The notes beneath the pieces were generated by a model. That model saw only the letters and a list, made by a program, of their open reading frames with translations. It made no database searches and had not been told where the DNA came from. Source: Acidobacteriota bacterium (GTDB lineage Bacteria > Acidobacteriota > Terriglobia > Bryobacterales > Bryobacteraceae). Taken from it: a stretch of 64,000 nucleotides of DNA. The position numbers and the translations under genes were made by a program. Below, in pieces: positions 55,748-64,000 of the stretch; the first letter of the stretch is position 1; the number at the start of each line of letters is the position of its first letter. The DNA lies in assembly GCA_016870995.1 (NCBI GenBank), contig VFZU01000002.1, positions 89,424-153,423 of the forward strand. Reading direction: 5' to 3'.

Positions 55748-55957
55748 TTGATCGCAGTTGTTATCAATGGCAAACCCCGCCAAATCCCCCCCAATCTCAA
55801 CCTCCTTGAGCTCCTGAAGCACCTTGAAATCGACACCCAGCGCGTCGCCATCGAGCTCAATCGAAACATCATCCGCAAGCCCGACTGGCCCACCACCCCA
55901 GTCGAACCCAACTGCGAGATCGAGATCGTCATGTTCGTCGGCGGAGGCTCCCGCTGA
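55748..55957 (+). CDS. thiS: ThiS/MoaD-type sulfur carrier-like protein
   Basis: A small ubiquitin-fold sulfur carrier; in thiamine synthesis ThiS is adenylated and thiocarboxylated on its terminal Gly-Gly. From the TTG at 55748 it is 69 aa. VVINGKPRQIPPN at the start and VAIELNRNIIRKPDWP fit ThiS, and it ends VMFVGGGSR. Two extra residues (Ser-Arg) follow the Gly run, so the Gly-Gly end is not free unless trimmed or unless the true end differs. No ThiF or ThiG is adjacent. The TTG is the only plausible start, with a distant purine stretch. Its GGCGGAGGC codons serve as Shine-Dalgarno for the following gene. Confidence 0.75.
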   Translation: MIAVVINGKPRQIPPNLNLLELLKHLEIDTQRVAIELNRNIIRKPDWPTTPVEPNCEIEIVMFVGGGSR

Positions 55958-56835
55958 AGTTTCTCCTCTTCTTCGCCGCCACCCTCGCGCTAGCCCAAAC
56001 CCGCCTGCTCGCGATCACCATTGATGATGCCCCCCGCGGCGGCGACCTTCCCCGTGCCACTCTCGCCCAAACCCGCGCCATGACCCGCCAGCTCATCGAC
56101 GCCCTGGCCGGCGCCCCAGCGACAATCTTCGTCAACTCAGGCCAGGCCCGCTACTACACCGATCAGGGCCTCGACGAACTCCTCGCCCTCTACCGCCTCC
56201 CCAACATTGAACTCGGCAACCACACCTTCACCCACCCCGACCTCAACAAAATCGCCCTCGCCGAGTACCAAGCCGAGATCCTCCGCGCCGAACCCGCGAT
56301 CCGCAAAGCCCGCGGCGGCACCCAATCCCGCTACTTCCGCCACACCTTCCTCCACGTCGGCCCGACCAAAGAAATCCGCGAAGGTCTCCGCACTTTCCTC
56401 AAAGAGCACAACTACATCGAAGCCCCCGTCTCCATCGACACCTCCGACTGGATGTTCGCCCGCGTCTACACCGACACCGAGGACAAAGCCAAGTTCCGCA
56501 AGGACTACCTCGATTACATGGCCGCCACCACGGCCTTCTTCGAGCAGCGCGCCCAGGCCGTCCTCGGTCAGGACATCCCCCAGATCCTCCTCATCCACGC
56601 CAACCAGCTCAACGCCGACTCGATGCCCGCCCTGCTGAAACTCTTCCGAGAGCGCGGCTACCAGATCGTCTCCCTCGACCAGGCCCTCCAGCACCCCGCC
56701 TACCAGCAACCCGACACCTACTACGGCCCCTCCGGTTTCTCCTGGCTCCACCGCTGGGCCATCACCAAAGGCCTCAAACCCGTCTACGAACCGGAAGAGC
56801 CCGCCTGGCTCAAACAAGCCTTCGCAAAAAAGTAG
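55954..56835 (+). CDS. Secreted polysaccharide deacetylase (NodB-like), apparent CTG start
   Basis: A carbohydrate esterase 4-type deacetylase of about 293 aa. From the CTG at 55954 the reading is a normal signal peptide (L/M-KFLLFFAATLALAQ). GGAGG at 55943-55947 sits 6 nt upstream, and the CTG overlaps the ThiS stop as CTGA, mimicking ATGA. Starts at the ATGs from 56080 onward would delete the signal and the first catalytic motif. Catalytic motifs: TIDDAPRGGD (motif 1, metal/base Asp), NHTFTHPDLN (motif 2, the two metal His). It probably removes N-acetyl groups from a cell-wall or exopolysaccharide. Downstream PEP-CTERM gene is convergent. Confidence 0.82.
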   Translation: MKFLLFFAATLALAQTRLLAITIDDAPRGGDLPRATLAQTRAMTRQLIDALAGAPATIFVNSGQARYYTDQGLDELLALYRLPNIELGNHTFTHPDLNKIALAEYQAEILRAEPAIRKARGGTQSRYFRHTFLHVGPTKEIREGLRTFLKEHNYIEAPVSIDTSDWMFARVYTDTEDKAKFRKDYLDYMAATTAFFEQRAQAVLGQDIPQILLIHANQLNADSMPALLKLFRERGYQIVSLDQALQHPAYQQPDTYYGPSGFSWLHRWAITKGLKPVYEPEEPAWLKQAFAKK

Positions 56836-56854
56836 GCGTTCGACAGCCGCCTGT

Positions 56855-57712
56855 TCAGCGAGTAGTTTTGAGCTTCCGCAAGCCAACAAGTGCGCTGCCC
56901 GCGATCATCAGCACCAGGGTGGATGGCTCCGGGACGTTCGAGGGTGGCGCCTGGCTAGCCAAAGACACCATTGATATCGAGACGCTGTGGCCAAGCATTT
57001 CTGCGGTTTCGCTATCCACTCCTGGTGTTCCGGACAAGACGAAACCTGCAAGCGTAGGATTCAAGCCGAATCGAATCGCACCTTCACCAGTGGTCAGGCT
57101 GTTGGCGGATAGGGTGGAGGCGAGGCCCGTGAAGCGGATAGTGATCGATTGGGACCCAAAACCGAAAGTGAAACACTACCCGCTTGCGGCAAGGAACTCG
57201 TTAAAAAAAATGGTGTTCGCCTCATCGGCGGATAGCGAAGAACCTAAGAAGTCGAGTTCGGTGGCGGGATTGAAGTTGCCATCAACACCAACGGAGGCCT
57301 CAAGCGTGGTTCCGTCGACCGTGATCACTCCCGTGCCATTGGCTGAGGATTCGTAGGCACCCGTCAGCCAGCCGCGGCCCGCAGCGTCAATCAAGAGCAG
57401 AAAGCCTTCATTGGTGGGGTCGACCACATCGAAGGAAATGTCGTAAGAGACGTTGGCCGTGGCTTGTAGTGCATCCGGATCGGAATTGATCGCACGCTGG
57501 CCAAGCAACCAGCTAAAGCGGTTCGTGAATGTTGAGGTGTTTCCGATGGTTGTCACCGCGGAAGGTCCAGCGGATTGAGAGCGGAACTCCGCAATCTGCG
57601 CCGGGGTGTTGATGGTGTAGTCGGCGGTGCTGTTGTTCTGGATCGTGATGTTGCCGATAGTGGCGGCCTGAAGAGGGCAGAGGATGACGGAAAGAAGGAG
57701 GAAAGCGCACAT
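56855..57712 (-). pseudogene. PEP-CTERM-anchored secreted protein with an in-frame TAG
   Basis: One frame of 286 codons with a TAG at 57176-57178; homology continues across it (FLAASG-stop-CFTFGFGSQSITIRFTG). The N-terminus is a signal peptide (MCAFLLLSVILCPLQA), the body is a beta-rich secreted domain (NITIQNNSTADYT, DISFDVVDPTNEGFLLLID), and the C-terminus is the sorting signal VPEPSTLVLMIAGSALVGL followed by KLKTTR. PEP-CTERM proteins are handled by an exosortase in exopolysaccharide-making bacteria; no exosortase is seen here. The TAG is one base from CAG (Gln). It diverges from the ECF sigma gene. Confidence 0.8.
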
Positions 57713-57762
57713 TTCAAGGGGATAACGGACAGCCAGCGGAATGGGAAGAAACTTTTTTGGAC
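57713..57762 (-). promoter_or_regulatory. Leader shared with the 58310-60901 gene (copy 1)
   Basis: The 50 bp before the PEP-CTERM start contains AAGGGGATAACGG (plus-strand reading), GGAAT.GGAAGAA and a T-run, which match in order and spacing the leader at 60902-60957. It lies in the 91 bp between the PEP-CTERM gene and the divergent ECF sigma gene, so it could be a promoter recognised by that sigma factor. This is inference from two copies. Confidence 0.4.
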
Positions 57763-57803
57763 TTTTTGGGACCTGAATTTCGGGCTTCTAGGTGGAGGGG
57801 TTC

Positions 57804-58313
57804 ATGAAGCCCGAAATCAAGCAATTTGAAATGCTGTACGAGGAATTGAGACCGCAAGTGATGCGATTTGCCATCCGGCTGGTCAGGAGTCGGGATGTAG
57901 CGGAGGAGGCATGCGCGGAAGCTTTCCTGCGAATGCTCCAAACGCTGGCCACCCATCACAGGCCAATGGACGTACCGGAAGCGGCGGGTTGGATGATTAC
58001 GTCGGTACGGCGTTTGATCTTCGATCACTGGCGCCGCAACCAAAGGGAATTGCAGGCCGCGGAGCGGGAAGTTCGCCTGGTGGCGCGGCCAGCCGAACTT
58101 TACGCTGAGGCCATAGAAGCAATCGAGCGGCTTCCTGGCTTGAATCCTCGGCATCGGGTTTGTTTGAAACTGAGATACCTCGAAGGCATGGACCGGGAAG
58201 AGATCGTAGAACAGACCGGCTTGAGTGAAAACCAGGTGAAGAGTTGCCTTCAATATGGTTTGCATATGCTTCGAAAAGGGTTCAAGCCGGTCCGCCGTTC
58301 CTGGATTCACTAG
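57804..58313 (+). CDS. ECF-type RNA polymerase sigma factor
   Basis: A 169-aa extracytoplasmic-function sigma factor with domains sigma-2 (residues of about 8-80, YEELRPQVMRFAIRLV, EACAEAFLRML) and sigma-4 (about 105-155, LPGLNPRHRVCLKLRYLEG, HTH ENQVKSCLQYGLHML). I take the ATG at 57804 because GGAGGGG lies 4-10 nt upstream; a GTG at 57792 also exists. It is divergent from the PEP-CTERM gene and convergent with the large secreted-protein gene, overlapping its end by 4 bp. No anti-sigma factor gene is adjacent. It may direct transcription from the leader motif shared by those two genes. Confidence 0.9.
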   Translation: MKPEIKQFEMLYEELRPQVMRFAIRLVRSRDVAEEACAEAFLRMLQTLATHHRPMDVPEAAGWMITSVRRLIFDHWRRNQRELQAAEREVRLVARPAELYAEAIEAIERLPGLNPRHRVCLKLRYLEGMDREEIVEQTGLSENQVKSCLQYGLHMLRKGFKPVRRSWIH

Positions 58314-60901
58314 GGTCGCAGTTCCCCATAGAACGTAATCACTTGATTCTGCTGGAACTTGTCTTGCGAGCGAAACTTCGGCGAGTTTTGATTGGTAACT
58401 TGACCTTGGGCATCATAAAGGATTGGCGCGGGAAAGCGGCTTAGCAAGTACAGCAGATTGTTTTTGAGATTGGTCTTCAGCGCTGCCATCATTCGGGAGG
58501 CTACGCCCCCAGCGCAATCCGACCGAGGCTCGGAAATGAGGCCGTTGCCCAAGTCGACGAACAGGGGCGGGTTGAAGCCGACGGTGGGACAATTGCCCAG
58601 GCGAGTGGACTCCACGGTTTCGGTCCAGTTTTCCTGACCGCTCCAGGCAGGCGTCAATTTGTTTTGAGTAGGCTGGCTTCCCATGGAAAGATTGAACTGC
58701 GGATCATAGAAATCCAGGAGAATGCGCATCCAGACGACGGGTGGAGCACTGGCGTCACCAGGGTCGCGGCTGATGAGCTCTACAACGTATTGCGGCAATT
58801 GGTAGGTGAGATTCCGTCGCCCTTCCGGGATGGGAACCGGGTTGGCGAGTGGCTGTGGGTTGATGTAGTTGAGGGGACGGATTCCACCGGTGCGGACGGA
58901 GATCGAAAGAGTCTCGTTAAGAAGGCCGCCGAAAGAGGAATCGATTTGGCTGAGTGTGGCCGCGTTCAGTGGCGCTGCGGCAGTAGCGTTAACGCCCACG
59001 GGAGGAGGAATGCTTAGGTCGGCATAGGTAGGTTGGTAGCTGTACTCAATCAGTGGGGTCGCGGAAAGTTCGCGCACCACCTGATTCAATGCCCCGGTGG
59101 TATCGCTATAAGACATATCGAAGCGCTGGCTGTAAATACTGCTGCCGTGAGCGCAGGGTGCTGTGTTGGTGGCGCAGGGGAAGGGACCGGGATCCGCCTC
59201 GATTCCAGTTGCCACTGGCGAGGTCGAGCCGATGCGTTCGGCCTTGGAGTTCATCAAGTAGGCAATGCGGTCGGATTGCGTGAGGCTGTTTGTCGAGTTG
59301 TAGGTTTGAGTGAGTATGTGATCGTTGAGGTTGAGGTCGCCGAAGATCCCGGTTTCCCAGCGCGAGAAGATCAGATCGAGGCCTTGCGCTTGCTGTGTGG
59401 CTGGAGAGCCATTGTTCCAGGTACGGTTCAGGGCGTCTCGTTCGCGGTCCGCAAAAGAATTCAAGAGAGTGTTTGCGAAAGGGGAAAAGTTGGTCTGATT
59501 GCAGATGTCCTTGTTCTCATTCTTTGAGCGGTTCCCGCCAAGATTAAACAGCGGGTTGGGTGCTACGCCAGCGGCGAGCAGGTTACGTTCCGAACTGCCA
59601 CCATCACTCCCAATCGTGTAAGGAATCACTCCGGGATTAAAGGGGGCGGCATAGTCGAGTTCGAGATTGCGGCAAGTTCGCGCCAGGCCGAGGGCGGCAT
59701 TCGTCGTAAAGGCAGTCTCGGCTATCGCTACTCGCGGCCGGACACTGCAACCAGAAGTGGGCCGTCCCTTGTAACGAAAGAAAGTGTTGGTGAGCTTGGC
59801 GTCGATCTCGCCATCAAGCCGGCCAAGGTAATTCTGAGCGGTGAGCTGAGGCGGGCTGGTAGACAGGGCCCCGAGGCCAAGTTCGATCCGGTCAATATTG
59901 GCCAGAGTCAGTGTTTTCGCTGACCCGGAGAGACCATCGGCGCAAAGCGCAAAGTCGCTGGGCAATGGAATGCTCTGAACACATTGGTTGTCGATAAACC
60001 ACTGATACCCCGACAAGATGAGGCCAGCCACAAGTGCGCCGCCAGCAATGGCCGATCCCAAGGCGGCCGGGATGCTCCCATTGTCTCTGGCCTCGACAGC
60101 GGCACGGTAAATTGTGTAGTTTCCCAACGCGTTGGTCAAGAGTGTGGCATAGTTGCTGGTCTGGGTGAATGCGGCCGGCAAAGTATTGACCGGCACGCAA
60201 GCGCGGTCGGCGTTTTCTGTATGAGGAGGTGGATTCCCAAGACTGGCGTTATTGAGGTTGGTCGCCATGGGCAGAGAAAATTGGAAGCCGCGAAAGTTGT
60301 TCGTCAGCGTCGTGTTAAACGAGGTTAGATTCGGCCGAGGCATGGTGGCGACGTGCAGGGGCTCGAGAGAGTCCAGCCCTCTTTGCGTGAGTTCGATGCC
60401 AAGAGACTTCTGCAGAACGCTCGGGCCCGCATTCGGATTGATCGATGGGTCACGGCGCTTGTCGATTAGCATCACGCGAGTCCTCGCCACAGCGACGAAG
60501 TCGCTGGCTCTGATGAGCTCAGCAACAACCGGTTTGGTGATCCAATCGGCATCGGTATAGAAATTGACATAAGGAAAGCCCGTTGGCCAACCGTTAGTAG
60601 GTTCGCCAGGTCCCATGGGAAGCGCACGGCCAAATGGTTATCGCCCGGGAACGCCGGGATCCTCGGTGAGCGTAACGCTATAGCCATTCAGAGGCAACCT
60701 GTAGTTGGTCGCGGGCTCGCCAACAGGCTGGGTCGCTGCGCCACTGACGAAGAGAGTGGCATTTGGTTGGCTGTATCCACGCGTCGTGTCATCGAATGTC
60801 TGACCATGGGTCAGATTCAGGCCGACGCCGCGAACCACGGGGGCAGGAGACTGAGCAGAGACGGAAGCAATGGCAATGAAAACAGTGATGTCGAACCGCA
60901 T
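58310..60901 (-). pseudogene. Large secreted protein of unknown function with an in-frame TAA
   Basis: One frame of 864 codons starting MRFDITVFIAIASVSAQ (signal peptide) at 60901. Codon 88 is TAA (60638-60640), and the same frame continues at once with PFGRALPMGPGEPTNGW. The second part could restart at an internal ATG (60616), giving a 768-aa protein without a signal. The body is Thr/Ser/Asn-rich and beta-rich, with scattered cysteines (ADRACVPVN, CATNTAPC, SDCAGGVA) and one hydrophobic segment (AIAGGALVAGLILSGYQWF, about residues 290-310). I recognise no family. TAA is one base from CAA. It shares an upstream leader with the PEP-CTERM gene. Confidence 0.7.
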
Positions 60902-60957
60902 GAAGGGGAAACGGTTGACGAGTGAAATCGGAAGAATGGTTTGCGAGATTTTTTTAG
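60902..60957 (-). promoter_or_regulatory. Leader shared with the PEP-CTERM gene (copy 2)
   Basis: The 56 bp before the ATG at 60901 shows (plus-strand reading) AAGGGGAAACGG, then GAAATCGGAAGAA, then a T-run, aligning with 57713-57762 apart from one base gap. Same position relative to the start codon in both. Candidate ECF-dependent promoter; inference. Confidence 0.4.
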
Positions 60958-61062
60958 TCGGGCGGGACAAGCTTCTGCCCAGGGAAGCCATTCAGGTTGC
61001 CTGCCCTCATCGACACCGCGGCCTCAATTTCGCCGACCCACTGTTGTGTGTTGATAAAACCA

Positions 61063-63422
61063 ATGGAGTTCAATTCCGATTTCACCAGAGTCGAAGAGAT
61101 TTTCGCTCGAGCCATCGAACTCCCTGTCCACGAGCAAAACAACTTCATTCTCTCCCTGGCCTCTGAAGAACCAGCCATCCTCGATCAGGTTCGCCAGCCA
61201 CTCGATGCCCGGCAACGCCAGGGCGGCTTCCTCCTCGAACCGGTCGTCGACTTCAGCGGCCAGATCTTCGGTACCTACAAAGCTTCCGAAGAAATCGGCC
61301 GCGGCGGCATGAGCATCGTCTACCATGGCGAACGCATCGATGGCGATTTCGACAAACGCGTCGCCATCAGAGTCCTCCTCGCCAATGCCACCTCGAGCCT
61401 CCGCGCCTCCGAGATCCAGATCCTCGCGTCCCTCAATCATCCGAACATCGTCCAACTCATCGACGCTAGATCAACCTCTCTCGGCTTCCGCTATCTCATC
61501 CTGGAGTTTATCGATGGCGTCCGCTGCCTTGACTTCCAGAAAGACGCACCAGAACGCTCGAAGCTCAACCTCTTTCTTCAACTCTGCTCCGCCGTTCAGG
61601 CCGCCCACCAGTCCCTCATCATCCATCGCGACCTCAAGCCCGACAACATCCTCATCACCCGCGATGGCAACGTCAAGGTCCTCGATTTCGGCATCGCAAA
61701 AGCGCTGCGCACCGATGGCAGCCAAACCACCAACACCTACGCCTTCACCCTCGACTACGCCAGTCCCGAACAGATCCAGGGCCGCCCCGCCTCCACCACC
61801 GACGACGTCTACTCCCTCGGCGTCCTGCTTCACGAGTGGCTCTCTGGCCAACTCCCACGAAAATTCTCCGGCCTCGAAATTGGGGACATCATCAGTCGCG
61901 CGGCCACCGAAGAAATCACCTCCACAGCACTCAAGGGTGACCTCGCCGCCATTACTCCCAAGGCCCTTTCTCGCGACCCGGCCCAACGCTATCCAACCGT
62001 TGCCGATCTCGCTCGCGACATCGAACGCTATCTTTCCGGCGATCCAGTCGAAGCTCGCCCCCCGCATTGGGCTTACAAAACGCGCAAGCTCCTCTCCAAG
62101 CATCGCTACGCCGCAATCACCGCCGTTTCGGTCTTTGGCCTGCTCTCCTTTGCCGCCTTCTTCTCCTGGCGTCAGGCCCGTCTCGCCGAGCAGCGTTTCG
62201 ATCAGGCAAGATCCTTCGCAAAAGTCGTCATGTTCAATCTCCATGACGCAATTCAGCCACTTCAGAACTCTCTTCCCGCACGCAAGATCCTCATCGATGA
62301 GAGCATGCCCTACCTCGAACAGTTATCCAAAGATTCCGGTCAGCGCCGCGATCTCCTCTCCGACCTCGCCAGCGGCGATATGCGTATGGCTGAGATCCAG
62401 GGCAAGAATAATGAACAGGCCAGTCTGGGGGATGCAGCCGACGCTCTTCGCAAATCCGAACTCGCGCTGAATGCCGCCACCCGCCTGAATCAACTGGCCT
62501 CCCCTAGCAAAGAGGATCGCGTCTTGCTGTTCCAAACCATGATGGCGGTGAGCGAGGCTCGCAAGACAGTTGGTAAATTCCCGGAAGCGCTCCAGGCGGC
62601 AGAAATGGCGCTGAAACAGGCTGGCGATTTGAATCGCGCGTTCGCCTCCGACAAGGGTTTGCAGTCCAAGCTTGCCTCGGCTCTGCTGAGTGCAGGTTCC
62701 CTCCTCGAATTCGAGGAGAGCCTCGCCATTTCGAATCGTTACCTCGACCAGGCCGTGGAGATCTCTCGGGGCTTGGTGCGGACTTCTCCCGACGATATTC
62801 ACCTAAAGCTATTGCTATGCAGAGCTCTGGACTTCCGCCTCACCAACTGGTTTCATATCGGCCGGTTTGACCAGGCGCTGACCCTCAACGAAGAAGCTCT
62901 CCAAATTAGCTCCAACGGTTATAAGGCTGCTCCCCGTCCATTTCTTGCCAAATACGCCAAGCATTTGGGCACGCAGGGTACCCTCCTTGGCCAACTGAAA
63001 CGCTATCCCGAAGCAGTCGATTTTCTGAAACGCCAATTGCAACTTCGCCGCGAGTTCCTCGCCACCAATCCTTTAGACATGGTGACCGCCACGCGCGTGG
63101 CCGCCTCCATCACCAGGATCGGTTTCAGTATCAGAACGCGAAATCCTATACGGAGGCTGCGGATTGGGCAGAACAATCGGTTGCGATGATGCGTGGGCTC
63201 CATGAAAAAGACCCCGCGAACATCAAAGTGACAAACGAATACCTCATCGCGCTCACCGACCTATCGGTCACCGATCGCCGTTGGAACAAGCCGCCGCAAA
63301 GCTGTGCCTTAGCAGCCACTTCCATGGGCCTGGTCAAGCGGTTTCCAGAGGTTTCAAAAATCAGCAACTTCGCAGTCATCAAGGCACAGAAGCTCTCGGC
63401 TCTTTGCCCGGCTCTCAAGTAG
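61063..63422 (+). pseudogene. Membrane-anchored Ser/Thr protein kinase with TPR-like tail, frameshifted near the end
   Basis: The kinase domain (residues of about 68-335) has the Gly loop [17 protein letters not shown] (catalytic Asp190), DFGIAK, and DYASPEQIQ. The VAIK lysine is replaced: the sequence reads VAIR (Arg103). A membrane segment at about residues 353-371 (AAITAVSVFGLLSFAAFF) is followed by a helical, TPR-like sensory tail. The main frame ends at 63189, but a one-base loss at 63126-63128 (restoring TTCCAG gives GFQYQNAKS) joins it to the next frame, which runs to 63422. As in many acidobacterial kinases it lies close to ECF sigma genes. Substitution plus frameshift suggest a decaying gene or pseudokinase. 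Confidence 0.85.
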
Positions 63423-63897
63423 CTTGGCCCAACCGCGCAAACAGCCACGTTCGCGAAAATTCCCAATCCCGCTTTACCGTCGATACAGAAACCTCTAACG
63501 CCTCGGCAATCTCTTCAAACTCCAAACCGCCAAAAAATCGCATCTCCACCACCCGCGCCTTTCGCTCATCCAGCTGGGCCAGTTCATCGAGAGTACGATC
63601 CAGATCAATCATCTGTTCGAGCGGCACAGACCCCAACGAGGCCGCAATTTCCCCCGAATCTTCCAGCTCCTGCCGCTCCAGTGAAGTGGGCCGCTTCTGC
63701 GCTGCCCGCGCCCGTGCCCGATCCACCAACAACATCCGCATCGTCCTTGAAGCCAGCAACAAAAAGTACGTCCGGCTCTTCCACTTTCGATCCGACAATC
63801 ACAGCCACGCTTCATGGATCAACTGCGTCGCCTGTAACGTTACCCCTCCTTCAGACCGCCCCAGATGCACCGCCGCGATCCGATGCAGTTCCTGATC
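63415..63897 (-). pseudogene. ECF sigma factor (TIGR02999-like), 5'-truncated and with an in-frame TGA
   Basis: The C-terminal part (from the TTG at 63798) is 127 aa: KSRTYFLLLASRTMRMLLVD RARAR region, then sigma-4 with ERKARVVEMRFFGGLEFEEIAEAL and VSVSTVKRDWEFSRTWL. The frame continues upstream as QELHRIAAVHLG, TLQATQLIHEAWL up to a TGA at 63799-63801 (one base from CGA, Arg) before LSDRKW. A stop at 63898-63900 and the end of another gene at 63920 leave no room for the first 30-40 residues of the family. Both defects argue for a dead gene. It overlaps the kinase end by 8 bp on the opposite strand. Confidence 0.75.
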
Positions 63898-63919
63898 CTA
63901 GAAACGGCAGTTTGAGCGC

Positions 63920-64000
63920 TTAAGACGGCACCGGAAGCGGTTTAGGCGCGGGGATCGTCTCGTAGAACTTCTTGAAGATCAGCCTGAGCAGCATCGGCCA
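63920..64000 (-). CDS. C-terminal end of an unidentified protein, cut by the window edge
   Basis: The last 26 codons of a minus-strand gene that begins outside the window, reading WPMLLRLIFKKFYETIPAP then KPLPVPS and a TAA at 63920-63922. Too short for family assignment. A hydrophobic/basic segment followed by a Pro-rich end suggests a membrane-associated C-terminus. Confidence 0.5.
   Translation of the reverse strand, partial: WPMLLRLIFKKFYETIPAPKPLPVPS

Noticed and set aside
37358..60640. TAG (or TAA) reassigned to glutamine throughout the genome
   Set aside because: Many intact genes end at TAG or TAA in tight operon junctions (for example nuoH, nuoE and nuoA at TAG, nuoL/M/K/J at TAATG), which would run on into the next gene under a reassigned code. 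A partial suppressor cannot be excluded.

Overview
The window is a high-GC bacterial chromosome segment that looks like an acidobacterium of the Solibacter/Bryobacter type. The evidence for this is a very large Oar-like TonB-dependent receptor with an N-terminal carboxypeptidase-regulatory domain, a PEP-CTERM protein, an ECF sigma factor and a Ser/Thr kinase with a TPR-like tail close together, many secreted hydrolases, and a Nuo operon with long membrane subunits. The assignment is an inference from gene content; there is no rRNA gene in the window.

Layout. 1-3510 (+): the end of etfB, etfA, and two related secreted proteins of unknown function. 3464-9265 (-): a compact five-gene run (PD-(D/E)XK-like protein, DUF697-like membrane protein, frameshifted SDR, MFS transporter, old-yellow-enzyme-type oxidoreductase). 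9306-11169 (+): YggS-family PLP protein, GT4 glycosyltransferase and tRNA-Cys. 11208-28172: a scavenging and catabolism region with a metallo-beta-lactamase protein, a PQQ-type sugar dehydrogenase fused to cytochrome c, an enolase-superfamily dehydratase, an M20 and an S9 peptidase, an ornithine-cyclodeaminase-like enzyme, a TonB receptor, a PhoD-like phosphatase, a parallel beta-helix protein and a DUF2490 protein.

28385-32015 is a small integrated element. It is bounded by a 45-bp perfect direct repeat of the 3' half of tRNA-Gly(CCC). It carries two small coiled-coil genes, an IS481-type insertion sequence with a nonsense-interrupted transposase, and long stretches without genes. No integrase is left. 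32077-36326 holds a glycerate kinase, aroK and an SDR on the minus strand, then a LON-domain protein, a HAD hydrolase and a small protein resembling the C-terminal end of flagellar rod proteins on the plus strand. 36374-42019 is a giant alpha-2-macroglobulin gene with three pseudopilin-like repeats, broken by two in-frame TAG codons. 42744-55649 (-) is a complex I operon, nuoA-C-D-E-F-G-H-J-K-L-M-N, that lacks exactly nuoB and nuoI. A thiS-like gene follows on the plus strand. It overlaps a polysaccharide deacetylase that apparently starts at CTG.

The right end (56855-64000) is visibly decaying: a PEP-CTERM gene with an in-frame TAG, a large secreted-protein gene with an in-frame TAA, a Ser/Thr kinase with a frameshift and without its VAIK lysine, and a second ECF sigma gene that is 5'-truncated and carries an in-frame TGA. 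Every internal stop in the window can be explained by a single C-to-T change in a Gln or Arg codon, while the housekeeping genes are intact. The most unusual items are the tRNA-Gly island, the complex I operon without nuoB and nuoI, the alpha-2-macroglobulin architecture with its in-frame ambers, and the CTG start whose Shine-Dalgarno is the ThiS Gly-Gly codons.
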